NCBI GenBank assembly: GCA_943788495.1
Contig: CALSQO010000002.1
Coordinates: forward strand, 248,001-312,000
DNA: 64,000 bases
Direction of reading: 5' to 3'
Origin: UA16 sp905478895
GTDB lineage: Bacteria > Bacteroidota > Bacteroidia > Flavobacteriales_D > Sanyastnellaceae
Of this stretch, positions 28,091-38,000 are shown in pieces. Under the pieces are notes generated by a model, which was given only the letters and a program-made list of their open reading frames with translations, made no database searches and was not told the origin of the DNA. The stretch's first letter is position 1. Every line of letters starts with the position of its first letter. The position numbers and the translations under genes were made by a program.

Positions 28091-28686
28091 AAATTCTTGC
28101 ATTGATAGGAGGGAGTGGCTCGGGCAAATCCACTGTTCTTGATGGGCTTCGGAACCATTTTGGAGAGCGGGCCGCGGTGCTGTCGTTGGACAATTACTAC
28201 CGTCCAAAGTCCGAGTTACCAGTGGATGAAAATGGGGAGACCAACTTTGATATGCCAGTGGTCATAGACGATGAGACCATGGTGAGTGATATCGACGTTT
28301 TGCGCGCAGGCAAATCGATTCATCTCAGCACCTACACGTATAATCGTGACGTGATGAAGTCGGAGACGATCACAATTGATCCTGCGGAGTGGCTCATTGT
28401 TGAAGGTTTGTTTGCCATGGCATACCCGGCGATGGAAGAGCGAGTGGATTTGGTTGGCTACATCGACGCCTCACCTGAAACACGTCTTGCTCGTCGCATT
28501 GCACGTGACGGCTCAGAACGGGGGTATACGGAAGACGAAGTCCGTTACCAATGGAAAAACCATGTTCGACCGGCGGATATTCAATTCATCGAACCCTGGA
28601 AAACCAAGGCCGACGTCGTTGTAGACAATGAAAAGGACTGGAAATCTGGACTGAATGAATTGATTGATAAAATGGAAAAAGCTTAA
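28087..28686 (+). CDS. udk: Uridine kinase-like P-loop kinase
   Basis: This 199-residue kinase starts at TTG 28087, overlapping the GH3 stop. The P-loop GGSGSGKST lies at residues 8-16. The uridine kinase SLDNYYRP motif follows, with TNFDMPVVID in place of the usual N-x-D-H-P-x-A-F-D. Then come VEGLFAM and the lid RRIARDGSERGYTEDEVRYQW. It belongs to the second uridine-kinase-like group of Bacteroidota rather than classical Udk, so phosphorylation of uridine/cytidine is likely but not certain. It is coupled with GH3 upstream and followed after 9 bp by the ArsC-like gene. Confidence 0.8.
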   Translation: MKILALIGGSGSGKSTVLDGLRNHFGERAAVLSLDNYYRPKSELPVDENGETNFDMPVVIDDETMVSDIDVLRAGKSIHLSTYTYNRDVMKSETITIDPAEWLIVEGLFAMAYPAMEERVDLVGYIDASPETRLARRIARDGSERGYTEDEVRYQWKNHVRPADIQFIEPWKTKADVVVDNEKDWKSGLNELIDKMEKA

Positions 28687-28695
28687 TTGAAAACG

Positions 28696-29046
28696 ATGAA
28701 AAAAGCATTCACCTTGCCCACTTGTAAAACCTGTGTGCGCATCTTCGAAGACCTGCAACCCGAGCAACACGGATGTGAGGTCGTGGACATCAAATCGGAA
28801 GGGATTTCTGCAGAAGATCTCGATCGAATGAAAGCATTGGCCGGGTCATACGAAGCGTTGTTTTCGCGCCGAGCCATGAAATTTCGCTCCATGGGCTTGG
28901 CGGATCAAACCCTCACTGAAGCAGACTACCGCAAACTGATCTTGGAGGAATACACCTTCCTCAAACGACCGGTCTTTTTATTTGATGATCGCGTCACAGC
29001 AGGTTCTGCGAAGGCGGCTGTGGAAGAGGCACGGGCTGCACTTTAA
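28696..29046 (+). CDS. ArsC/Spx-family thioredoxin-fold protein
   Basis: This 116-residue protein has the N-terminal redox pair CKTC (Cys10 and Cys13), then EVVDIKSEGISAEDLDRMK and SYEALFSRRAMKFR. It ends with the conserved EEYTFLKRPVFLFDDRVTAG. These features match the small ArsC/Spx-like arsenate reductase family of Bacteroidota. No other arsenic genes are nearby, so a general thiol-oxidoreductase role is as likely as arsenate reduction. The ATG at 28696 is chosen over a TTG at 28687. It probably forms one transcript with GH3, the kinase and the EamA gene 6 bp downstream. Confidence 0.83.
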   Translation: MKKAFTLPTCKTCVRIFEDLQPEQHGCEVVDIKSEGISAEDLDRMKALAGSYEALFSRRAMKFRSMGLADQTLTEADYRKLILEEYTFLKRPVFLFDDRVTAGSAKAAVEEARAAL

Positions 29047-29052
29047 GAAGCC

Positions 29053-29976
29053 ATGAAAACGTATCTGGCCCACCTCGCTTTGCTCATCGTGGGGTTGACC
29101 TATGCGGGCAATTACCTCGTCGCCAAAGGGTTGATGCCGGACTTGATTGGGCCGAGTGGTTTCATTGTCTTGCGTGTCATTGGCGGTGGGGGCTTGTTTT
29201 GGATTCTTCGGGGCGCATTGTTCGCAGGAGGGAAGCCATGGGACCGCATTGATGCTTCGGATTGGTGGCGTCTATTTGCGTGTGGCACGACGGGAGTTGC
29301 CGCGAATCAATTGCTTTTTTTCAATGGGTTGGACGCCACGAGCCCCGTAAACGCTTCACTGATCATGACGTCCAATCCGATTCTGGTGCTCGGTATATCT
29401 TCCGTGCTGCTGGGAACGGCAATTACTTCGCGCAAGGTTTTGGGAATTGCTATGGGCGCAATAGGCGCCATTGCTTTGATGGTCCTTGGAGGGCAGTCGA
29501 ATAGTGATGTATCCTCTTGGCAAGGAGATTTGATGATCCTTCTGAATGCGACGAGTTACGGGTTTTATCTCGTCCTGGTCAAACCGCTGATGTCGAAATA
29601 CCGGCCTTTAACAGTGATTTCTTGGGTGTTTGCATTTGGTGCGGTTTGGGTGTTGCCCATTGGAATGAAACAAGCATTGGCTGTGGATTGGAACGCTTTT
29701 GAAACCGCTGATTGGCAAGGATTGGCTTACGTGGTATTGGGAACTACTTTCATGGTGTACTTGCTCAATATTTATGCCTTGCGCATTGTTCAACCGACAG
29801 TGGTGAGCATCTACATTTATTTGCAGCCCATTCTTACGACGGGTTTCTCCTTCCTCTTGGCATCTGCTGGAGGGCGCGACTACACATCAGATTTGGGTTG
29901 GTACACCGCGGCATGCGCCGCGGCAATTTTCATCGGCGTGGCGTTGGTGAGTTTGCCGGCTAGGCGTTCAAATTGA
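29053..29976 (+). CDS. EamA/DMT-family transporter
   Basis: This 307-residue inner-membrane protein has ten predicted helices in two EamA repeats (about residues 5-145 and 155-300). The first helix contains LLIVGLTYAGNYLVAKGLMP. The second repeat begins LMILLNATSYGFYLVLVKPL. The C-terminal end SLPARR is basic. It is probably a metabolite exporter of unknown substrate. It lies 6 bp after the ArsC-like gene and is likely the last gene of the GH3 run. Confidence 0.88.
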   Translation: MKTYLAHLALLIVGLTYAGNYLVAKGLMPDLIGPSGFIVLRVIGGGGLFWILRGALFAGGKPWDRIDASDWWRLFACGTTGVAANQLLFFNGLDATSPVNASLIMTSNPILVLGISSVLLGTAITSRKVLGIAMGAIGAIALMVLGGQSNSDVSSWQGDLMILLNATSYGFYLVLVKPLMSKYRPLTVISWVFAFGAVWVLPIGMKQALAVDWNAFETADWQGLAYVVLGTTFMVYLLNIYALRIVQPTVVSIYIYLQPILTTGFSFLLASAGGRDYTSDLGWYTAACAAAIFIGVALVSLPARRSN

Positions 29977-30000
29977 TGTGAGATTTCTTACATTCACCTC

Positions 30001-30534
30001 ATGCCAATAGCCAAGCCATTTAACCTCACCCAATGGATTGAGGACCACCGGGATTTGCTCAAGCCACCTGTGGGCAATAAGAACCTGTACGTCGAAAGTG
30101 GTGATTACATCGTGATGATTGTCGCAGGCCCCAATGCCCGGAAAGATTATCACTACAACGAAACAGAAGAGCTTTTTTATCAGCTCGAGGGAAACATTAC
30201 GGTGCGCATTCAAGAGGATGGAAAACCCGTGGACATGAAACTTGGACCAGGCGACATGTACCTCCACCCAGCCAAGGTTCCGCACAGTCCCATGCGGGAG
30301 GAAGGTTCGCTCGGTCTCGTGATTGAATGCAAACGCGCGGGCACAGCGGCCAAAGATGGACTGCTTTGGTTCTGTGATGCGTGCAATCATCCACTGCACG
30401 AAACGTACTTTGAATTGCGGGACATTGAGAAGGACTTCTTGCCGCGTTTTCGTGAGTTTTACGGAAGTGAGTCTATGCGAACGTGCGAATCTTGTGGTGA
30501 AGTGATGCCGACAGACCCGAGGTTTGTGGATTAA
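30001..30534 (+). CDS. nbaC: 3-Hydroxyanthranilate 3,4-dioxygenase
   Basis: This 177-residue cupin opens the ring of 3-hydroxyanthranilate to the semialdehyde that cyclises to quinolinate. The catalytic iron ligands fall at His51, Glu57 (HYNETEE) and His95 (VPHSP). A second rubredoxin-like iron site is formed by Cys125/Cys128 (CDAC) and Cys162/Cys165 (CESC). These are the same positions as in the characterised Cupriavidus enzyme. It acts after kynureninase when that uses hydroxykynurenine, and kynU is at 17044-18342 in this window. It starts 24 bp after the EamA stop, and two 12-bp direct repeats follow its stop. Confidence 0.96.
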   Translation: MPIAKPFNLTQWIEDHRDLLKPPVGNKNLYVESGDYIVMIVAGPNARKDYHYNETEELFYQLEGNITVRIQEDGKPVDMKLGPGDMYLHPAKVPHSPMREEGSLGLVIECKRAGTAAKDGLLWFCDACNHPLHETYFELRDIEKDFLPRFREFYGSESMRTCESCGEVMPTDPRFVD

Positions 30535-30535
30535 A

Positions 30536-30567
30536 TTCAGGTATGAGCAACCGATTTCAGGTATGAG
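30536..30567. repeat. Two 12-bp direct repeats 20 bp apart
   Basis: TTCAGGTATGAG occurs at 30536-30547 and again, identical, at 30556-30567. The repeat distance of 20 bp is about two helical turns, which suits tandem binding of a regulator. It lies between the HAAO gene and the TIGR03032 gene. Confidence 0.4.
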
Positions 30568-30606
30568 GGGTTGTTCTTGCGTTGTCTCTCGAATCACCGG
30601 ATATAA

Positions 30607-31692
30607 ATGAATCAGAAACCACCACCGCCCTTCAGTTGCACCTACACGCCTCAAGTTCCTGCTTTGTTGCATGGTCTGGGCTGTAGTATTGCTCTGTCGA
30701 CTTATCAGGCGGGCAAGGTGGTGTTCCTTTCGGCCAAGGACGACCAGTCGCTCAGTCAACTGCCCCGCAATTTTGAAAAGGCCATGGGGGTGGCGGAAGA
30801 TCCTAAGACCGATCGATTGGCCATCGCCTGTTTGAATCAGGTACTTGTTTTTCGCAATTCCCAGCAGCTGGCCGCACACTACCCCAAATCACCCAACGTT
30901 TACGACGCGATGTACATGCCCCGTGCGGCGTACTTCACAGGACCGTTGGATATCCACGATGTGCATTTTGATGCAGATGGGGGGCTGATCGCGGTGAACA
31001 CCTTGTTTTCATGCCTGATGAAGGTGGACGATGCGTACAACTTCACGCCGGTTTGGCAGCCACACTTTGTGGATCGCATTGCACCGGAAGATCGCTGCCA
31101 CCTCAACGGCCTCGCAATGGAGGAAGGCCGGCCACGTTACGTGACGGCGTTCAGCCAGGGCAATGAGCGGCAGAGTTGGCGTGAAAACATCACCAAGACG
31201 GGCATCGTCATGGATGTCGAGAGCAACACGGTTCTGGCCGAAGGATTGGCCATGCCTCATTCACCGACCCTTATCAACGGCGAACTTTACGTCTTGACTT
31301 CTGCCACAGGCGAATTGGTCCGCATCGATCGAACCACCGGGGAGAAGGAGGTCATGGCATCGTTTGGAGGTTTCGTTCGCGGCATGTCTTTCCATGAAGA
31401 TTACCTGTTCATCGGACTTTCGAAGATCCGGGAGAAATCAAAAACGTTTGGCATGTTGGCCGGGGAATTGATAAACAACCAAGCGGGGATTGCCGTTTTC
31501 CACTTGCCGACTCGGTCGAAAGTAGGTGTCATCCAATACCAAAGTTCCGTGGAAGAAATCTATGATGTTCATGTGATCAAAGGCAAGCGCAAGCCCAACA
31601 TCATCAATCCGAAGGATCCTGTGCATGCCGATGGCGTTACCTTGCCAGACACCACATTCTGGCGTCAACCGTCAAAAGACGGCAACGATTAA
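30607..31692 (+). CDS. TIGR03032 family (DUF4915) protein
   Basis: This 361-residue protein opens with FSCTYTPQVPALLHGLGCSIA and STYQAGKVVFLS, the signature of the TIGR03032 family. The body is beta-rich with repeated short strands (GVAEDPKTDRLAIACLNQVLVF, IHDVHFDADGGLIAVNTLFS, HSPTLINGELYVLTSATGEL), consistent with a beta-propeller. No signal peptide is visible. Function is unknown in the family. A tyrosine/histidine-rich binding site is possible but not assignable. It stands 72 bp after HAAO, and 19 bp separate it from the frameshifted repeat protein that follows. Confidence 0.75.
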   Translation: MNQKPPPPFSCTYTPQVPALLHGLGCSIALSTYQAGKVVFLSAKDDQSLSQLPRNFEKAMGVAEDPKTDRLAIACLNQVLVFRNSQQLAAHYPKSPNVYDAMYMPRAAYFTGPLDIHDVHFDADGGLIAVNTLFSCLMKVDDAYNFTPVWQPHFVDRIAPEDRCHLNGLAMEEGRPRYVTAFSQGNERQSWRENITKTGIVMDVESNTVLAEGLAMPHSPTLINGELYVLTSATGELVRIDRTTGEKEVMASFGGFVRGMSFHEDYLFIGLSKIREKSKTFGMLAGELINNQAGIAVFHLPTRSKVGVIQYQSSVEEIYDVHVIKGKRKPNIINPKDPVHADGVTLPDTTFWRQPSKDGND

Positions 31693-31711
31693 GCAACGAA
31701 ATAGAAAGAAT

Positions 31712-33265
31712 ATGAATCAACATTACGCAAGAAAACGCCGGCAACTCGCACACGCCGCCAAGCGTGCTCAGCGCGCCATAGAGCAGGCCAATGGAAAGGT
31801 TACGCAACAAGCAGAACGACTTTTACTCAAGGTCCACCGCATGGTTGCGGAATTGAAGCACCTCTGTTCAACACGTGCCATCAAACGAGCGCTGGGGGGC
31901 TTGCTGTTTTTGGGCGCAAGCGCTGTTCAAGCGAATGCTCAGGATTTTGCACCTGTTCAGCCCAATTCGTTTGGGTTGGTCAATTCAATCCGCTGAAACA
32001 GTTGCTCTCACCAACACGGAGTTTGTGGATTTGGATGGCGATGGTGATTTGGACTTCATTGGCTTGGAACTGCCCACCGCCTACTCGTACGATTCGGCAG
32101 AATATGAAATGAACCTCGTCTTTCAAGAAAATGAAGGCTCAGCATCTGAAGCGGCCTTCGGTCCGGCTCAATCCAATCCTTTTGGCTTTGACGCTGGGAT
32201 GATTGAGGGATGGGATCAATTCGAGGGAGTTTCAGGGGTAGATTTTGACGTCGTTGACCTCGATCAAGATGGAGACTTTGATATTGTCGGAAGCTATCAA
32301 TATGCCTATCTCTACAATTACAATCCTTACAGTTACGCCTACCTCGCCAATGCAATGTTTTGGGTGGAGAACACAGGGACGCCCACATCTCCTCAGTTCG
32401 GTTCGTTGGAATTGAATCCATTTGGTTTGGATGTAGCGGGTTCGGTTGCACCGAAAGATTCAGAATTGTATTCCTATGCTTTTGAATGCGCCGATATTGA
32501 CGGTGATGGTGACATAGACTTTCTCGGAACGTTAACGGATTACTCCGGGGATGTTGCATTCCATGAGGTGTATTGGTGTGAGAATACGGGCTCTGCAACG
32601 AACCCATCATTTGCGCCTCCAGTGCTTGAACCGTTTGGTTTGCTGCCCTCATCTGATGGGGCTCAGTATGGTGGACTCTCATTCTCACTGGAAGCAGCTG
32701 ACTTGGACCAAGATGGTGATTTGGATTTGCTTCAAAGCCTCTATTTCTCGGGTCCAGTGGCGGCAAATTCTGTTTGTCAATACTTTGAAAATACGGGCAG
32801 TGCCTCTGCGCCTTCGTTCTCAGCCTCTGTAAATAATCCATTTGGCTTACTTGCTGAAGGGGATCGATGTCTACCCAACAACAACCTCGGAGTTCGTTCC
32901 ATCCAGTTCTCAGACATCGATGGCGATGGCGATTTGGACTTCTTTGCGAACAACATCTTTGGATCCAGTTTCCCAGAAGGTTACGTGATGGAATACCAAG
33001 AAAACATTTCACCGGTGGAGATCAGTGAGGTGAATGTGCCATCATTTGAACTCTATCCCAATCCAGCAACCACAACGATTCGCTTCAATTGGGGCGAATT
33101 GGAGGTATTGACAGCAACCATCTTCAGACGCTTCTGGGGCTCAAGTGATGCAATGCAATCCGGCTCGAAGTCAGGCGAGACATTCAGCATTTAGCCGACG
33201 GCTTGTACCTGCTGGCTGTGGAAACGGAGGTCGGTCGATTCACCCGTCGGTTTATCAAGAAATAA
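31712..33265 (+). pseudogene. FG-GAP/VCBS-like repeat protein with T9SS type A domain, three +1 frameshifts
   Basis: Reading across frames gives one secreted protein of about 515 residues. It has a basic N-terminal stretch (MNQHYARKRRQLAHAAKRAQ) and a signal core LGGLLFLGASAVQANAQ near residue 70. Five repeats follow, each with an NPFGL-type and a D-x-DGDGDLDF calcium-loop motif. A type A sorting domain begins FELYPNPATTTIRFNW. The first shift lies at about 31977-31999, where the first frame meets TGA. The second is near 33126: removing one base gives TATIF-DASGAQVMQCNPARS. The third is near 33175, and RDIQHLADGLYLLAVETEV then runs to TAA at 33263. All three behave as single inserted bases. 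Long intact stretches between them suggest recent decay or base-calling error. Confidence 0.7.
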
Positions 33266-33269
33266 TCCC

Positions 33270-34962
33270 ATGGCCATGTCACTTCTTAAAACCGGGATTG
33301 TCTTCGGCCTCACATTCGTGTTGGCTTTCTGCGGCTGACACTCCCCGTCGAGTTGCCCAGGATTGTGCGAACGTTGAATTTGCAGTGTTCAATGCGACGG
33401 GGGGAGAAATCCCTCAACTGAATGTGGCGTACGAGATATCATTTCTCAACAACGAAATAGCGGAGACGGGCCTTTGGGAGGTCACGGAGTCGGGGGTTTT
33501 TGCGCCTATGTGCTTGCCTGTTGGTTGTTATTTCATCGCCATCGAAGGTGCGAGCGTGAATCCGAATGCAATCGAAGTGCAATTGATGCAATCCGATTAC
33601 ATCTTGATTTTGAGCGGATGGGTTCAAGACGGCAATGAAGGCGGATGGATTACGGAATTCTGCGTGGAAACGCCCATGGAATTTTACTGCCCCGAAGCCA
33701 TTGATTATGCTGCCGGTGAAGGGTGCCAATGGTCGTTTGAAATTGGGAGTTTTCAGCAAGGAGAATCCGTGGATTGGAATTTTGGAGATGGAGGAGAATC
33801 GGTCGTTGGCGGTCATTTCATGGAGCACGTTTTTTCGAATGCAGGCACCTACGAGGTCACAGCTTTTTTCACGTCCTTCGATTGTCCAATGGGCGTATAT
33901 CTGACAACGACGATTGTGGTGGAAGGCTGTGGGGAAGAAGAGTGTGTATTGGAAATGGATGTGTCCAGTGCAGATGGCATGTGGTACTTGTTTGAGATCC
34001 CGGAGCAACCCGAAGGTGCCATCATCGAATGGTACATCGATGGCCAAGTGGTGCCGCCAACGAGCGAAAACGGCTTAACCTTCGAAGCGGGTTTTGATTT
34101 CAACCCCTACTGGAGCGTTTGCGTGGAGGTCTTTACGGACGCTTGTCCTGGCGGTATGGAAGCCTGTTACACCAACTTGGAAAGCAGCGATTGCCCCGAT
34201 CCGGAAATGATGGAGGTGGAATACCTTGGTGGATGTTATGCTTTGTTTTGGCTTTATGATGAAAACATCTGGGAGATTGGATGGTCCGTGAATGGGGTAT
34301 TGATTGAATGGGGCACAACCATGTTTTTTGATTACTCGTTCCCAAGTGATGGCGAATACGTCGTGACTGCCGAACTCTATTCCGCAACGTGTCAAGGGGA
34401 GCTATACGAGTGGGAGATTGAGATTGAAGGCTGCGGTGAGGAAGCTTGTCTACTCGATGTGGAATGGGGCGAAATCGAGTGCAATGAATTTCTCATTGGA
34501 GCGCTGAATCAACCGGAGGATGCGACTATTTTTTGGACATTGGATGGAGAGCCTTACGACTATGGTGTTGCGGCTTTGACGTACACGTTTGAAGAGGATG
34601 GATGCCACATCTTCACGGCAGGTTACGAGACACCGGAATGTCCGGCAGGGGTTTTTGCCGAGGTGGAGATTTGTTCGGACTGCACGGGGACTTCTGATTT
34701 GTTCGGAACGGCAGCGTCAGCAGCGTCATTCGAAGTTTGGCCGAACCCAACGAACAGTGCTCTGTTCTGGAAAGAAACTGACTTCGCAGGCGGCACAACA
34801 TTGCTCATTCATACACTTGATGGACGCATGGTGATGAATCAAGAGGTGTTCAGCGCATCAGGTTCAATGAATGTTGCTCAATTGCCCGAAGGATGGTACG
34901 TTGTTACTTGGGCCGTTAAAAGCCGTGAACCTGTGCACACCAAGCTCAGAATTCTCCGCTGA
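33270..34962 (+). CDS. PKD-like surface protein with T9SS type A domain, frameshift in signal peptide
   Basis: An ATG at 33270 (or 33276), four bases after the previous stop, begins a signal peptide, MSLLKTGIVFGLTFVLAF. That frame then hits TGA at 33336. The mature protein continues one base over from SAADTPRRVAQDCANVEF and stays open to 34962. One extra base between about 33318 and 33336 explains this. The mature part, about 540 residues, has PKD-like repeats (NFGDGGESVVGGHFMEHVF) and several Cys-containing Ig-like units with recurring VEGCGEEECVLE phrases. It ends in a type A sorting domain (FEVWPNPTNSALFW to TKLRILR). Without the correction no secretion signal would be made. The upstream in-frame sequence back to 33145 is not the true N-terminus. 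Confidence 0.7.
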
Positions 34963-35076
34963 ACGTTGGAAAAACAGTTGAAAACGACGGGGATTCACCC
35001 CCGAATTAAGCGTGATTCATCGCGGGAGGTGCATTAACTTCGTGCTGGCCAATCAAGAGCGATTGCCACTACGAAT

Positions 35077-38000
35077 ATGAGCTATAGAAAACTTAACAAT
35101 TGGACGGGATGGGGCATCTGGGCCGTAGCGACCATTGTATACCTGTCGACCATTGAGCCAACGGCGAGTTTCTGGGATTGCGGCGAATTCATTGCCTCGG
35201 CATACAAGTTGGAAGTAGGCCACCCTCCCGGGGCACCTTTTTTCATGTTGCTGGCTCGTTTTCTCATGGTATTCTCCACGCCAGAAACGGCGGCAGTCTT
35301 TGCAAATGCACTTTCTGCATTGAGCAGTTCGTTTACGATTCTTTTTCTCTTCTGGAGCATTACGCACCTTGCTAAAAAATTTACGGGCGGCGGATCGGGG
35401 GAGATTTCGAAGGGGCAGACGTGGGCCGTTTTAGGCTCGGGTGCCGTCGGGGCCTTGGCCTACACCTTTAGCGACAGTTTTTGGTTTTCTGCAGTAGAAG
35501 GAGAGGTATATGCCTTGTCATCCTTGTTCACCGCCTTGGTGTTTTGGGCCATCTTGAAGTGGGAGTCCGTAGCAGACGAACCGGGCAATTTGCGCTGGAT
35601 TTTAGTCATCGCCTACCTCATGGGGTTATCCATTGGGGTTCACCTGTTGAATCTGTTGGCCATTCCTGCCATTGCGTTGGTGTACTATTTCAAGCGGCAT
35701 GAATTTTCTTGGAAAGGGTTGTTGATTACAGCTGCTGTCGCCGTAGGAATCTTGGGCTTTATTCAAGAAGGATTGATCAAAGGCGTTGTGAATTTGGCTG
35801 GCAAATTCGAGTTGTTTTTTGTGAATGACTTGGGGATGGGGTTCAATACGGGTGTCATGGTCTATGCAGCCGTGCTCATTGGATTCCTGTCGTTCGCCAT
35901 TTGGTGGACGCAGATGAAAAATTGGGTTGCCGCCAACACCTTCGTTTTGGGGATGGTCATGGTGTTGATTGGCTACTCCACTTTTGCCGTGATTGTGATT
36001 CGCAGTGCCGCGAATCCACCCATGGACGAGAACAATCCAGAAGATTTGTTTGCGTTGCTCTCCTATTTGAACCGCGAGCAATATGGCGATCGACCGCTCG
36101 CCACGGGAGAATATTGGGGGAGCCCAACGGAGAAGCAGCAGCCTTACACAGACGGCCGTCCAAGTTTCGTGAAAAGCTTCAGCATCATAGAAGACCGCGG
36201 CACCGACAAACGAATAAAATCGTTCCGAACGGAAGGAGGTGCTGAGTCTTGGATAGCAGCGAATGGCACGAAACGGATGCGCATTCAAGAAGAATACGTC
36301 GACAGTGGAGACCGCATAGCGAACGTCCCCAATTATGATGAGCGTTTCACGATGAAGTTTCCTCGCATGTATTCTACGCAGGCCAATCACATTGAAGCGT
36401 ACAAGAGTTGGAGCAATTACAAGGGATACAATCAGGTTGCTTCCTTCACGAGTCCTCTGAACGATTCGGCCATGAATGCCCAACAATTTGAGGCGCACAT
36501 TGCAGCAGACTATTTGAAAGCAGGAATGTCCAAGGAAGCACTGAGCCGCGCGCTCAATGGACTATACCGATCGTATAACATGCGTTTCGACGAGCGATAC
36601 GAAGTGGCCTCAGCAACTGAGCTTTTGGTGCGTGATTTTGAGTCTGGAAACATGCAACGCGCTCCGCTCGATGACGATGGGATTTTGGAAACCCTTGTCA
36701 ACTTTATGGTGAACGATTTGCAGTCTGGATTGACTTCAGGCCAGGGCTATGTCAGCCGATTGGAGGGCGAAAAAGCGCAATTGGAAAGCCAAATCCGTTC
36801 AGCAACGGTGCAGGCGAACCGCAGTGGCTCTCAAGAAGACGTCCGCCGTGTGCGTCAAATGGAAGGAATGCTCGACCGCATTCAAGCCGATTTGGTTCCC
36901 AGCACAGCGGAAAACCTCCGTTACTTCAAGGATTATCAGATGGGGTGGATGTATTTCCGTTACTTCTTGTGGAACTTTTCGGGGAAACAAAACGACTTCC
37001 AGGGGCATGGAAATTTCTCCGAAGGAAATTGGATTTCGGGAATTGCTTCCATTGATGAACAGCGGCTGGGGAATCAATCAAAATTGACCGAGGTGGCCAA
37101 GGCCAACAAGGCATACAATCGATTTTATTATTTGCCACTGCTGTTGGGACTCATCGGATTGATTTTTCATGCGATTCGAGATCCAAGGCAATTTTTGGTC
37201 GTTGCTGCGTTGTTCGTCTTGACCGGAATGGCCATCGTCGTTTACCTCAATCAATATCCGTTTCAACCCCGTGAACGGGATTATGCATTTGTGGGATCAT
37301 TTTACGCTTTTGCCATTTGGATTGGCTTGGGAGTTTATGCCCTTTTCGAATGGGCAAGGAAGGCGGATGTCCGGGAATTTGTGCAGGTATTGGGCGGCAG
37401 CGCCGCTGCCGCGGGAGTGCTGTATGGCTTGGAACAGGTGTCGGGTGGCCCACATGCATTGAGTGCCTCGATTGCGTTCATGGCGGGAGTGGTGGCTTTG
37501 GTGCTTGGAATCGCATGGTTACTGAACGCTTTGTCGCTGAAAGAATCGCTTCGGGCCCAATGCATGGTCTTGCTCGCGATGTCCGTTCCTTGCCTCATGG
37601 CGACGGAGGGCTGGGACGACCATAGCCGGGCCAATCGGCGAACCGGGGTGGATTTCGCCAAGAATTATCTGGATTCATTGGAGGAGAATGCCATCCTGTT
37701 CACGAACGGAGACAACGATACGTTCCCGCTTTGGTATGTCCAAGAGGTGGAAGGCTACCGGACGGATGTTCGAATTTGCAACTTGAGTTTGCTCAACACG
37801 GACTGGTACATCGATCAGATGAAACGACAAGCGTATGAGAGTGCACCATTGCCCATCTTGATGGACGAAGAAAGCTATCGGCAAGGAACCCGTGATGTGG
37901 TGGTTCTGGACCGGCCTTCGAACTCCTCGGCACCTTACATGGACCTTGAAACTGCGATGGCATTCGCGCTCGATGATTCCAAAACGAGGGCATTTGGCGG

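Noticed and set aside
34988..35003. Short GC hairpin (CGGGG with CCCCG) after the PKD-like protein gene
   Set aside because: Only a five-base stem and no T tract follow, so it is not a convincing terminator.
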